NCBI GenBank assembly: GCA_950097015.1
Contig: CATNEN010000010.1
Span: 2,372,501 to 2,436,500 of the forward strand
From: Macrostomum hystrix
Lineage: Eukaryota; Platyhelminthes; Macrostomidae
Length of the DNA: 64,000 nucleotides
Direction: 5' to 3'
Shown: piece by piece, positions 35,901 through 45,900 of the stretch
How the letters are laid out: the number at the start of each line of letters is the position of its first letter
Position numbering within the stretch: position 1 is the stretch's first letter
Position numbers and translations under genes: made by a program
The notes under the pieces: model-generated
Seen by the model: only the letters and a program-made list of their open reading frames with translations
The model's database searches: none
What the model was told of the DNA's origin: nothing

Positions 35901-37093
35901 ATACAAATAAGCATGGAGAATTTTATATATCAGAGGCTGGTATGTATTTGATTCATTGTGTATGAATCGTACACAGTCTCTTTGTAGATATGTATAGCCT
36001 ATAGATCATAGATCAGGCTGGGTGCATGCCATAAAATAAATCAAAAGGCTAGACTCCAAGAGTACATACAAAAAGTTGCTTTTGTAGCTGATTAAAAATT
36101 AAAAACAATGTATTGCACTGTCTAAAGCCTCTGTTCTGTTGGCCAATAAAGACAAATTCAAATTCCTTTTTATCTACAAACTTGCTTAATATTTACTTTT
36201 CATTTAGTGTCATTACTGCTAGAGTTAGCTACACCAGCATTATAACCACTAGGTATACATGCCACAAATTCAGTGAGGAAAGCCAAGAGGCAATTCTATG
36301 CCAACCAGATCCTAGACACTTCGTCATCTTACAACTTCATCATCTTACAACTTTATCATCCACTTGGAAGGTAGGACACTTCGTCATCCAGCCAATTGGC
36401 ATGCTTTAAAGTTTGGTCAGTTCGTCATCTTCTAATAACAAGCAATCAAGTTCGTCATCAATAAAGTGAGGGTGGGGATGTGGGGTGGTGGCGCAGAGGT
36501 GTGAACACACTTCACACTCTAAATTATCAAAAAGATGTGTCAAAACTGATTTCATTATAAGTGTTGAAAGATAGGTGCCAACACGATGTGAGGAGGTGTG
36601 AGGAGGGGTGGTTCTGTTCTAACTTTGAAAACTTTTGTTTTATAGATGACGAAGTGTCCACAAGTCTAAGTCTCTTCGTCATCCACCCTCTAAGATATTG
36701 GACAGATCGTCATCTGGATGATGAAGTTGTAAGATGACGAAGTGTCCAGGTACCATGCCAACCATGCATGCAAAATTTGGCATGCAACACCAATGCATGC
36801 ATGAATTTACAGAACATTCTTCATGATCCAGACTATGGAGTCTATGGTGTATGGGTATACAGTAGTGTAGCCATGCACATGTCACCTTTATGATTATGAA
36901 GCGCACTACTGTAATATATTAGCTAGCTATCTAAACTACCTTACTTTATTTTTAACGACAAAAGAAAAAAATTTGCTGTAAATGTAAATACAATACACAC
37001 AAAATATTTATTTGTAACAAACGTACCAACAACTTGCTTCTCGGGTTGAGGAGATTTCTCTTTATTAGAAGCATTGGACTCATTTTTATCCAT
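32924..37093 (-). CDS. YBX: Y-box (cold-shock domain) RNA/DNA-binding protein
   Basis: Four exons: 37027-37093, 33760-34142, 33114-33374, 32924-32956 (stop TAA), 247 residues. Known role: binds mRNA and single-stranded nucleic acid, controlling translation and mRNA storage. Seen: a short charged N-terminus ([11 protein letters not shown]), the cold-shock domain starting [19 protein letters not shown] (RNP1 KNGYGFI and RNP2 DVFVHQSSI intact), conserved NVTGPGG, then Arg/Gly-rich auxiliary regions with no further domain. The acceptor at 34143 was chosen over one 7 nt downstream because it keeps frame and gives the family's residue spacing before GTVKWF. Intron 1 (2.9 kb, AT-rich) holds two small transposons, and intron 2 a 29-bp minisatellite. 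Ends in a short acidic exon (APAQGESEA), as in vertebrate YBX1. Which Y-box paralogue it is cannot be said. Confidence 0.94.
33438..33672. repeat. 29-bp minisatellite in a Y-box intron
   Basis: About 8 units of gagtggatgagactggggat plus ctgggaata between Y-box exons 2 and 3. Confidence 0.95.
34447..34679. mobile_element. hAT-type MITE (233 bp)
   Basis: Ends CAGTGGCGGCGCAGG (34447) and, inverted, CAGTGGCGGTGCAGG (34679), flanked by perfect 8-bp duplications gaggcttt at 34439-34446 and 34680-34687. The interior is G/C-run-rich with ggtggtcaccccc motifs in both orientations. No coding capacity. It lies in Y-box intron 1. Confidence 0.93.
36311..36750. mobile_element. MITE with 34-bp inverted ends and 10-bp flanking repeats
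   Basis: CCTAGACACTTCGTCATCTT... (36311-36344) is mirrored at 36717-36750, 33 of 34 bases matching. Extra internal copies of ggacacttcgtcatc occur in both orientations. The 10-bp sequence atgccaacca lies 3-4 bp outside each end (36298-36307 and 36755-36764), suggesting a Mutator-like target duplication of about 10 bp. It lies in Y-box intron 1. Confidence 0.82.
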
Positions 37094-38884
37094 ATTAAAT
37101 GAAAAAATTGTGATATAAATCTAGAAGCTTAACAGTAGAACTACAGCCGATGATCCAACAAACAACAAGCTGACTATTAGGTGATAATATATCTTTTTTG
37201 TCTTCCAAATCATTAACTGTATTATTTTCTAAGATAGCTTATGCCCACGAGTCGCGAACTATAACAATATTTTTTTCCTGTTTTTGCAAATCTAATACGC
37301 TCGTCTGTTTGAGAAAATATATTGGACACTAAATTTCTGTGAATTTGTTGGTTAAATATATTTGTGTACAGCCTACCAACTATATTTTTTAAGGAATTCA
37401 TAATTTATGAGGTTTCAAGTTTCATTGCAAATGCAACCGTATCCACAATATTGTATTAATCGAAGAAATCAGAGTACAGAAATGGAATCGGTGCAGAAAA
37501 TGTTTTATGCTGTGTTTACACGTACAATTACAAATTGCGCATGCGTAGTAATACCAGAATCGTGTGATTTTGCAGCTGCGCTCGACGGTTGCAGCCTTTT
37601 TATACTGTCTTCAATATCATGTGGCAATGGGACCGAAATCGTTGTTGGAAGATATTTAAAAACATATTTAATGATGGTTATCTTTCGGGTGTGGGACTAA
37701 AAGACGGTAAAAGAGGATGTCAAACCAAAGAAAACATTAAAACTTTGTTCAACTATGCAAATCGTCTGATGTCGCATTGCCTGATAAAATCATATGAACA
37801 ACTGTTTACTACACTAGCTAGCTTGGCTATAGGTTAGCCACTAGAGATTTCAGCTACTGCAATCTTCAGACGACGTGGCAAACCGTCCACATGGAAACTG
37901 GTGACTAATGCAAAAAAATATTCATGAGAACAACAATTGACGGCCGCCCTGACTGTTCTGCACGGAGACCCAGACACAGACTGATCAATTGCTCGAAGAC
38001 AGCTCGACGCCCGCATATTCGGCCCTTGCTTCTCGCGCGTCTGGCTCCCGCTGGACATGCTGGACATTATGATATGATACGTAACGAAACGACCGACAAC
38101 CTAAACCAGATGAGCGCACCTGACGCAATATTGTGTCCTGAGCTGCTTGGGCCGCCCCATTCATTGGGAACTCGGTGGTCGCGGTAAGAGCATATCAAAT
38201 TATTTATACTTCTTGTACTTTACTTTAGTTTTTCTGTGAAGCGCCTCAGACGTCATAAAGCGATCTGTGTGATCATCAGGATGTCGTATTTGTCTCAGAA
38301 AGGGGTTTTCCTAATTGAATGTACTCAAAAGTATTTATCCATTATGGATTTCGCCTCAATAGAGAAAGTAAGAATTGGTTAAAGGTTCTTTGCGCTTTGA
38401 TATCCACGAGCTTTACTGCCGGTTACATTTACGTGTAACACTTCCCGTCATTTCGCAATGTACAAGCGTTCGCGTTCGTTTAATTTATCTGCAATTAAAT
38501 AAAATACACGCATTGTTCAGTATATAGCTACAGTTAGAAAGTTAGAAATACAACAACAAAACCACTGCAGCTCTGGTGGTCTAATTGAACTGATACGGAA
38601 AGCCCGATGCTATTCAAAGGATTCCCAAGCAGGAAATAACATTGGGAGGAGGCCGAAAGCAAGTGTTTTTTAGATGTAACTAGTCATAAGAAACTGAGCC
38701 CCTTTCAAGGCAGCTCAAGTATTCTCCATTAAAATCGTGCTGCGGCGTGACAGATGACCTGCTTATAGTTATTAAATATAATTTTGAGCATTTGAAGTTG
38801 ATTTGCTAAGCTGCAGTGACTGTGACAGCTACGCGATAAGGTATAGGCAGTTTCACGGGCAAGTGTACCAATTAGCGGTATAAG
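37094..38884. other. Intergenic stretch between Y-box and Mab-21 genes
   Basis: Contains the Y-box promoter side. A GC-richer patch (37840-38190) has open frames on both strands and a donor-like gtaaga at 38184, but no recognisable protein or partner exon. Confidence 0.4.
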
Positions 38885-40381
38885 TCAAACATCCTCCGCC
38901 GGCTTGTCCTTTTCGCGCCCAGCCACTGTCCGCCTCAGTGCGCGAACAAACGCCGACTCTTTCCGAACGAAAAAATCGATTTTCAAGGCCGCACTGCGCC
39001 GCTGATGGGGCTGGAGGCACTGCAGCAGGTTGACGTCCTTGTAGAAGAAATGCGGCAGGCTGCCTATGTGCATGTGGTCGCGCACGCATGACAGCAGGTC
39101 GCTGGTGTAGTGCGCGAGATTCGCCCGCTGCCAGCGGATTCCCACCAGGTCAATCTCAGTCTCGGCCAGGTGGAACATCACGTGCTTCAGCATGTCGCGG
39201 CTAATGCACCGCAGCTCCGGCTGGGAACTGCAGAAGTCGGTTAAGCCACGCCAAACTCGTAACCGAAGGCCTCGGTCTGCCCTTGACAGCGACTGCAATA
39301 GCAGAGCTTCCTCCATGAAGTACTGCACAGTCCACAGGTCTTGGTTTAGCGATCCTTGAGTGGCAAACGAGTAGGGCCTGGGTGTCAGGTAGGCGTGCTC
39401 ATCGCTCGGGAACTTGATGACTGGCGTACACCTCAAGTGCAGGACTCGAGCTGTCAACTCGGGCGCTTTGCCTCTTCGAGGTCTGCTAGGAATGTAAACC
39501 ACTGTGGCTGGGATCCCAGGCTCTAGGAGGTCGGGAGCGACATCTTCCTCTGCTGCTTCATCGTCTTCATTTTCTCCGTCCTCATGATCCACTTCAGTGC
39601 CGGGCGCAGCGTCCTCCACGTGAATAGCGAACGAGACGGGATCATGATCATCGTCGCCACCGGAAGCTGCTTGCTGTCCCGGAGGCGGAGCTGCCAGCTG
39701 GGTGTCTAGATATTTGGATGTCACTGTGACAGTGACATCAATCGAGCCGACATCCTTGTTAATTTCTACTTGTTGTACAGTGAGATCCTGTCCATATCGC
39801 ACGGAAATCTGTTGCACTGCGTTATTCACCAGTTTCCAGGTGGACTTCAGCGCCACTGAGGAAGACAAGTAGCGCTTTGATGATTTTAAAAAGTCGAACG
39901 GATCTTTCTCGAATGCCGTCTGCGGTGGCTTCTGCTTCACTGCGGGAATTTTGATCCCAATCAAGCCGGGATTGCCCTCCGGTTGGATTCGCAAGGGAAA
40001 GCCGGGAGGCAGGCGAAAAGGAAGCAGAATTTCGTAGCGCTCTTGGTCGCCCCACACTAGATCCTCTGCAGTGGACGCAACTACCGGTGCATCGTAATTG
40101 ATTCGGTAGTTATTGACGTGCAGTTTGTAGTACATCTCCTGACAAATGCGGTCTAGGTAACGCCGGGTCTCCTGGAAGCTGGTCTCGGCGTCTGAGGCGA
40201 TAAATGGCGGGCAGAGGCGCTCCAGAGCATCCAACACTGGCGACGGCTCCTCAATGATGGTCTTCTCACTCGTCAGACCGTTGAACAGGACATTGTTTGA
40301 ACCATCGGCCGCACCTCCCTGGTTTGTTGCGGTGGGCAGTTGTCCAAAAGATCGATAGCGGGCGTTAGACTTTGTCTTCAT
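38885..40381 (-). CDS. Mab-21 domain protein (cGAS/MAB21/ITPRIP superfamily)
   Basis: Intronless, 498 residues. Seen: in the N-terminal half a nucleotidyltransferase-like region, including VASTAEDLVW...RYEILLPFRLPPGFPLRI, the position where relatives have G-S and E/D-x-D. Here the Gly is Ala and the first acidic residue is Arg, so metal binding is doubtful. An acidic insert (about residues 240-290) follows, then the helical Mab-21 C-terminal part: LRCISRDMLKHVMFHLAE and IGSLPHFFYKDVNLL, which correspond to the family's YHLK and LPHYF motifs. Known: members range from the DNA sensor cGAS to developmental MAB21 and the membrane protein ITPRIP. No transmembrane segment or signal peptide is visible. 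Inferred: a non-catalytic Mab-21 protein, closest group not settled. ATG at 40381 is the first in frame. Confidence 0.75.
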   Translation of the reverse strand: MKTKSNARYRSFGQLPTATNQGGAADGSNNVLFNGLTSEKTIIEEPSPVLDALERLCPPFIASDAETSFQETRRYLDRICQEMYYKLHVNNYRINYDAPVVASTAEDLVWGDQERYEILLPFRLPPGFPLRIQPEGNPGLIGIKIPAVKQKPPQTAFEKDPFDFLKSSKRYLSSSVALKSTWKLVNNAVQQISVRYGQDLTVQQVEINKDVGSIDVTVTVTSKYLDTQLAAPPPGQQAASGGDDDHDPVSFAIHVEDAAPGTEVDHEDGENEDDEAAEEDVAPDLLEPGIPATVVYIPSRPRRGKAPELTARVLHLRCTPVIKFPSDEHAYLTPRPYSFATQGSLNQDLWTVQYFMEEALLLQSLSRADRGLRLRVWRGLTDFCSSQPELRCISRDMLKHVMFHLAETEIDLVGIRWQRANLAHYTSDLLSCVRDHMHIGSLPHFFYKDVNLLQCLQPHQRRSAALKIDFFVRKESAFVRALRRTVAGREKDKPAEDV

Positions 40382-42998
40382 GTTCCTTGTTAATTACAGG
40401 CGCTAAACAGAGATCTTCGTTCTCAGCTTTCTTCACACCTCTGTTAGCAGGCTTGGGTGGCGGCTTCTACAAAACCTGCAGGGTTGCCAAGGCGAAAACA
40501 AGCTGGAGCAGTTGCTTGGCCTGGCAAGAGCACAAGCAGATAATGTCGAATAGAAAATGGAGTAGAAAAATACTATGACTCTCTAGACCGACGCCCGGCA
40601 GGTGCATTTTATAGGACTTGCTCAATTCTTTCTTTCACTTCTTTTCTCTTCTCTTGTGCTGCCTCAGCGTAAGCTGGTTTGCTTTACTAGCAGCTGAGAA
40701 CAATGAAGACGGTACAGGAATAGGCAGCATCGCGCATGAACGGCTTAAGGCTTGAGCTCATACGAGGTTTAATTGCCATGTCGTGCGCTATATGCTAACA
40801 GAGAAGAGATGGACATTCCGAAAGCTTCTCTTAATCAAGAGCAATTGAGCCGAACGGGTGCACCGCGATTGAGCACTATACTCTGATTAGCTCGCAAGCG
40901 GGCCCTCGCTGGACTCTTGAAATCGGAGCAACGGATAAAATTTTTAGCGACCTGTTTAGTGAACATTTGCAGCACTTTGCTAAGAAATTAAGTAACAGTG
41001 GCGACTTTGCTTCCCACAATTTTAGCTTTAGCTACCACTGCAAAGAAGCCTCACATAGGTAAAGATTGGAGTTTAGTTGTCCATGGCAACCGGCTATTGC
41101 CTGCATGCAAGTGAAAATTCACACTTAGCTCAACAGCCTCCTGTCTGCTTCCTCCATCAGCCTACAATTTCCAATCCAATGCCATGCGGTAAAAAATTCT
41201 GCTCACTAGCCTCAGGCAACTGTTTGCAGATCGTGGGGAGTTAAGCGCCAAGTACGCCCTGTATGCATGGGCTGCGCGCCTGCAATCTCCCTCGACTGAA
41301 CTAGAAGGCATCCATCTAAACAAGGCACCAAGAAGTCCACAATATCCAGGGCTTTTTGGTACTAACGAAAATGAAGCTTTATAAGGGGCACTTGGATATT
41401 CTTCACAAGTACTACCTAATGCAGGTTCTACACTGAATGCTTAACAAGGGACTACTAAAGAAATCCCTAAATACTGTTACAGTATTCAATTGCTTGCGAA
41501 AATTCCTCACTATACAGTTGGTGGGAAGTTTTCCCTGTACTCATGGTACTGGTCCTGTACTGGTACTGGTACTATCGTAGTCCTTACACGGTTCTTTTAG
41601 AATTTCACTTTAGAATGGCACTTTAGTTCCAATAGTATATTTCCATTTTACTACTTATTTCTTTAATCACATGCACAGCACTGCAGTGCACAGAATCTAA
41701 ATCTATATAATCTATATATAAATTCTGTGCTGCAGGGGGTAACCGTTTATTTTACTACTTATATAAAACTCCTTCAGTAGTAATGGCGAGTTATGTTTCT
41801 GCCTCATTAGCACTACAGATGGGGAAAGGGCATGAATGGCAGAGATTCCGGCTATCTATTAACAGAGGACGAGGAGTTGCCAGCACTACAGAGATAGAAA
41901 GGGTAAGCGACCATATTTTGCAGTGGGGGCGATGGTTAACACTGCAGAGATAGGCGGCCTCTTAATTTTTTGCAGGGAGACAGATTGCGGGGAAAATATA
42001 TTTACACATTTACACATGTTTAAATTTTTTCTCATGGGCCTGAACGTGCAATGGGGGCGACTGTTCTGTTGTGTAAATTAATAACACGGAAGACAAATAA
42101 AACAAAGTCTATAAACAAAGTGCGTGATCGAGTCGCGCGGAAAGTTTCGTCTTGGCCAATAACGGGAAGGGCTCGCTGATTTATGCGCCGAGAGTTCTAG
42201 AAAGAAGGCTGCACCGAAAGTTCTAGAAAACAAGTAAACAAGTCATGCCCGATTCCCGAACTTTCTAAAATCCTAAGCTTTGTGCGCTGTTTCAATACAC
42301 AACAGCGACAAATCTGTGTTAAATATTTCAGTTGACTAAACTGTAGATAACTGAAATCGATATAAAAGAACGAAAGTCTGCTGTTCATATAAATTCGATT
42401 CCCAGTGCAGAACAGTCTTCAAAACGCAGCTTCGGGATCTTCATTCCGTCCTTTCTGCGTAAGGAAAACGGCCGTAATTCCGCTTCTCATTGACCTCCGG
42501 AGCGGCAGGGCAGCAAGGGCCCAGATCCTGCTCCAGATTCGAGTCCTCCATCGGGATGGCAAGAATAACTTAAGAAAACAGGACGTTACACACGTTAATA
42601 ATGGACGAAAATCGTAACTTGAAAGGTGCTTGAAGCACCCATATAAATGTCTAGGCTGTCAATACGGGTGATAGAGTAGAGAATGTAAAAGTTAAGTAAT
42701 CCATTACGCATCACGAACTTACTTTACTTATAAACTACTTGACTTTAATTTTACAAAAAATTAATTAAAGATTCTTCCAGAACTTAAATAGAACAATACG
42801 GCTGCTTGTTTAATTAAAAAAATTGTTTTAAAAAGTTAATTTCAAATATTTTTGCTGCACCTCAAAATATAATTGTTCGCTTAATTAATTGACCGATAAC
42901 GTGCAGAGTCTATCTACAATGCAAAACAAGAACAATGCAAATTTGTTAGTTTGCCAGTTGTTAAAGTAAAATAAAAAAAATTACGCAGTTTTAAGTCA
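40382..42998. other. Intergenic stretch between Mab-21 and glyoxalase II genes
   Basis: No gene recognised. A GC-rich patch at 42424-42560 has a 37-codon minus frame but no support. Short hairpin at about 41687-41740. Confidence 0.4.
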
Positions 42999-45900
42999 AT
43001 GACAAATCTGGGCTCCAAAGTAAGCCGCATAGCTTTAAACTTCAGCAGTGTTTTCCTTATAAAAGCCAAAGCAAAATTCTGTACTCTTATTTCTGCACAA
43101 GCGCCTAGTAGTCATCGATATAAAATGATTATACAACATTTCAATGCCCTAAAAGATAACTATATGTACGTTATTACTGACGAAGTCAGCAAGGTAATTT
43201 CCATTTGACTTAAACTGCAGTTTTATTGTATCACTGTCACTGCATGTCATAAATTAGCTCTTCGCAATACCTTGGACTTGGAGTTCACTTACCTCTCAAA
43301 ATATTTGGGAAATGTAGTTCTAAGCTCTATGTTTTGCAAAATGCTTTTTACCAGTTTTAGTGATTTTTGTGGTTTGGCCTAGGAAAAATATAAATGTTAT
43401 TTTGTGACAAGGCTTTTCACTTTAGGCCCCTACTGATTTCTGAGTATGTTATGTTGATAATTTGCCACCAAAATATCTCGCTATCCACCTATAAAACCTC
43501 AATGCCCCATTTGTAATAAATAGGATTGATATTCAATAGGACCCCATGCCTCCATTCAAGTTTGATCATATAAATTACTCACACATAATTTAGCTAGCTA
43601 CCCAAAGCCTTTTATTCAATTTATGTTGGAAGTGCTTATTCCCACGGTCCCGTGCCGATAATTTCAATTTTATCCACACTGATCCGTGCTGATAATTTTC
43701 TGCTTATCCACACGGCAGCTTGTATGAATAGGTCTACTTTCAAGTCCCTACCTATTCTTCTCTGAGCATAAGGCTTTTGCTTCCGAGTATAGTGTATAGT
43801 GTACACTATCAATGCATAGTGTAAAATAATAACAATGATGTATAATGTGTGACGAGTTTTGCGCTGACTAGAATTCTGCTGGTTGACTCATATGATTTTC
43901 TTTGATAGACTTCTTACTTTGTTGTAAGTCAATACAATTCAAATGAAAACACATAACAATGACAAAAGATTTAGTGAGTTGTTATTAAAATGATTAAAAA
44001 GGATGACATTAATGTCGGTTAATGAATGTGTAGGTCAAAATGTAGAACACTGTCGTAAGACTTGTAACACACTGGCAACTTTGTCGATCTATTGGCTTGA
44101 GGGTTCAACAAAACGTTCAAACCCTAAAGGGCCTCGTTTCAAAGAACAGAACCATGTGGATAAAATAGAAATTATCGGCACGGGACCATGGGAATAAGCC
44201 CTGCCATTTATGTTTCACTTGAATTAGCTAGGTAATGTATCACCAACCGAACAGTGTATCTTCAAAACCAAACAAGAATTTTGACTTCTTCCTTGGTCTC
44301 ATGCTTGACAGAAACAAGCTATTGTGTTTCACAGAACAACTACTTTGAAAGTTGAAGAAATTATCTATAAGCTGAGGCATGATGTGCAATGAAGCATTAA
44401 GAGGAAAGAAAGATATTGATGTTTCAGTAGAAATTTTTATTGCAAAAGCATTGGCCCTACTTTTTAACAACATTTTTTCAGTATGTACTTTAGACAAAGA
44501 TTGTATGTGGTTGCTTGCCAATTAAATGACCATAAATGTAGTTATTTATAGAGCAGGAAAAATGCTTTCAAATTAAATAATTCATGATAGTTCACTCCTT
44601 AAAATAAGATTAAACCACTCAAATTGTAAAACCAAATATCAAATTCTCTGTTTGGTTTGAAGATACATGAAAATCATTGTACGGTTTTAGATAAAAGGCA
44701 GAAATAACTTTTTTTCTATTTGATAAAATAGCAAAAGCAGATACTTTTTAGAAAGATGTAACTGTTTTCTATAATTTGGCTTTTGATTTATCATCATATC
44801 TTAAATAGAAAATCTGTAGCTTAGGTTTGAAGTTAAAAAATACACATTCTTGTTTGGTTGATGATACATTACCCTATTCCTATATATTTGGGTACCCATA
44901 AAAGCCATTAGGCCCACACAATAATAAATAGGATTCATATTTAATAGGTCCCCATATATCTATTGAAAATTAATATTATTTATTAGGCCTATTCTCCTAT
45001 TGTAAATTTACCAACGAAAACCCTTGTTTTGTCTGCCCAGCTTAGTATAATCATCCTGTAATGGGGTAGCCATTCTATATATAGTGGTTTGAGGTAGAAT
45101 AAAATGGGTTGTGTTCTCAAGTTCAGCATACAAAAAACCTAATAGCTAAAATATATAAGCATATTAAGACAAAATCTATTTTATTGGATTAAAGTTCAAG
45201 AAGCCCCAATAAGGTAAATTACTAACTAGTAGCTAATTAGCTCCAATAGCTGACTAGCTACCTAAACAAATTGTTACATAATTAGCTAGCTAAGCTGTTA
45301 TTGTACTTCATGTTTATACTCATATATTGTAGCTTACTACCTACCACTAAAATGACAAATGACAGTCTACTTTAATAACAGCCACCTTAGAAAAGATCAT
45401 AACCACTTTGTTTGACAACCACTTTGGTTTGCAGCTTATAGTCCTCTTGGTGGACCTGACATTGTACTTTTTAAATCCAGTACTGGGCAAGTTAATCAAT
45501 TTTTTAACTCGTTAAAAAGTTAAAAAGTTAATTTAATTAACTCCAAAAAAATTAACTGTAACTAGTTAAATATTTAACTTTTGCCAAAAATTTAACTTCT
45601 GAAAAGTTAAAAGTTAAAGTTAATTTCTACTTCTCACTTTTTAAAAGAAATAAATGGAAAAAATCTAGTCAATCCCAATTGGGGTGGAATTTGTCCTGTG
45701 GACTGACTGCATTTGGTATCTTAATTGTTGTAAGGGCAGCTGTGCAGCTTGCAAAGTTAATAATAGCAATTTAATTTAAAACATTCATTGCATGCTTAAA
45801 TTACTACATACATTACATTCTACTACATTACATTATTACAAAACAAAAGTAAAGTATTTGGAGTTCTAGATTCCCTGGCCAGGCACAAACATAAATAAAA

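Noticed and set aside
38075-38190. Possible + strand first exon (ATG to gtaagag donor at 38184)
   Set aside because: Codons look plausible but no partner exon or family match was found; the overlapping minus frame is equally open.
41684-41740. Small hairpin ctgcagtgcacagaat / attctgtgctgcag
   Set aside because: Short, imperfect arms with AT-rich loop; within what chance allows.
42424-42560. GC-rich patch with a 37-codon minus frame starting MEDSNLEQDLGPCC
   Set aside because: Too short, no splice partner and no recognisable family.
44240-44521. 93-codon minus frame inside an inverted-repeat element
   Set aside because: No transposase motif and AT-rich composition; probably chance within a non-autonomous element.
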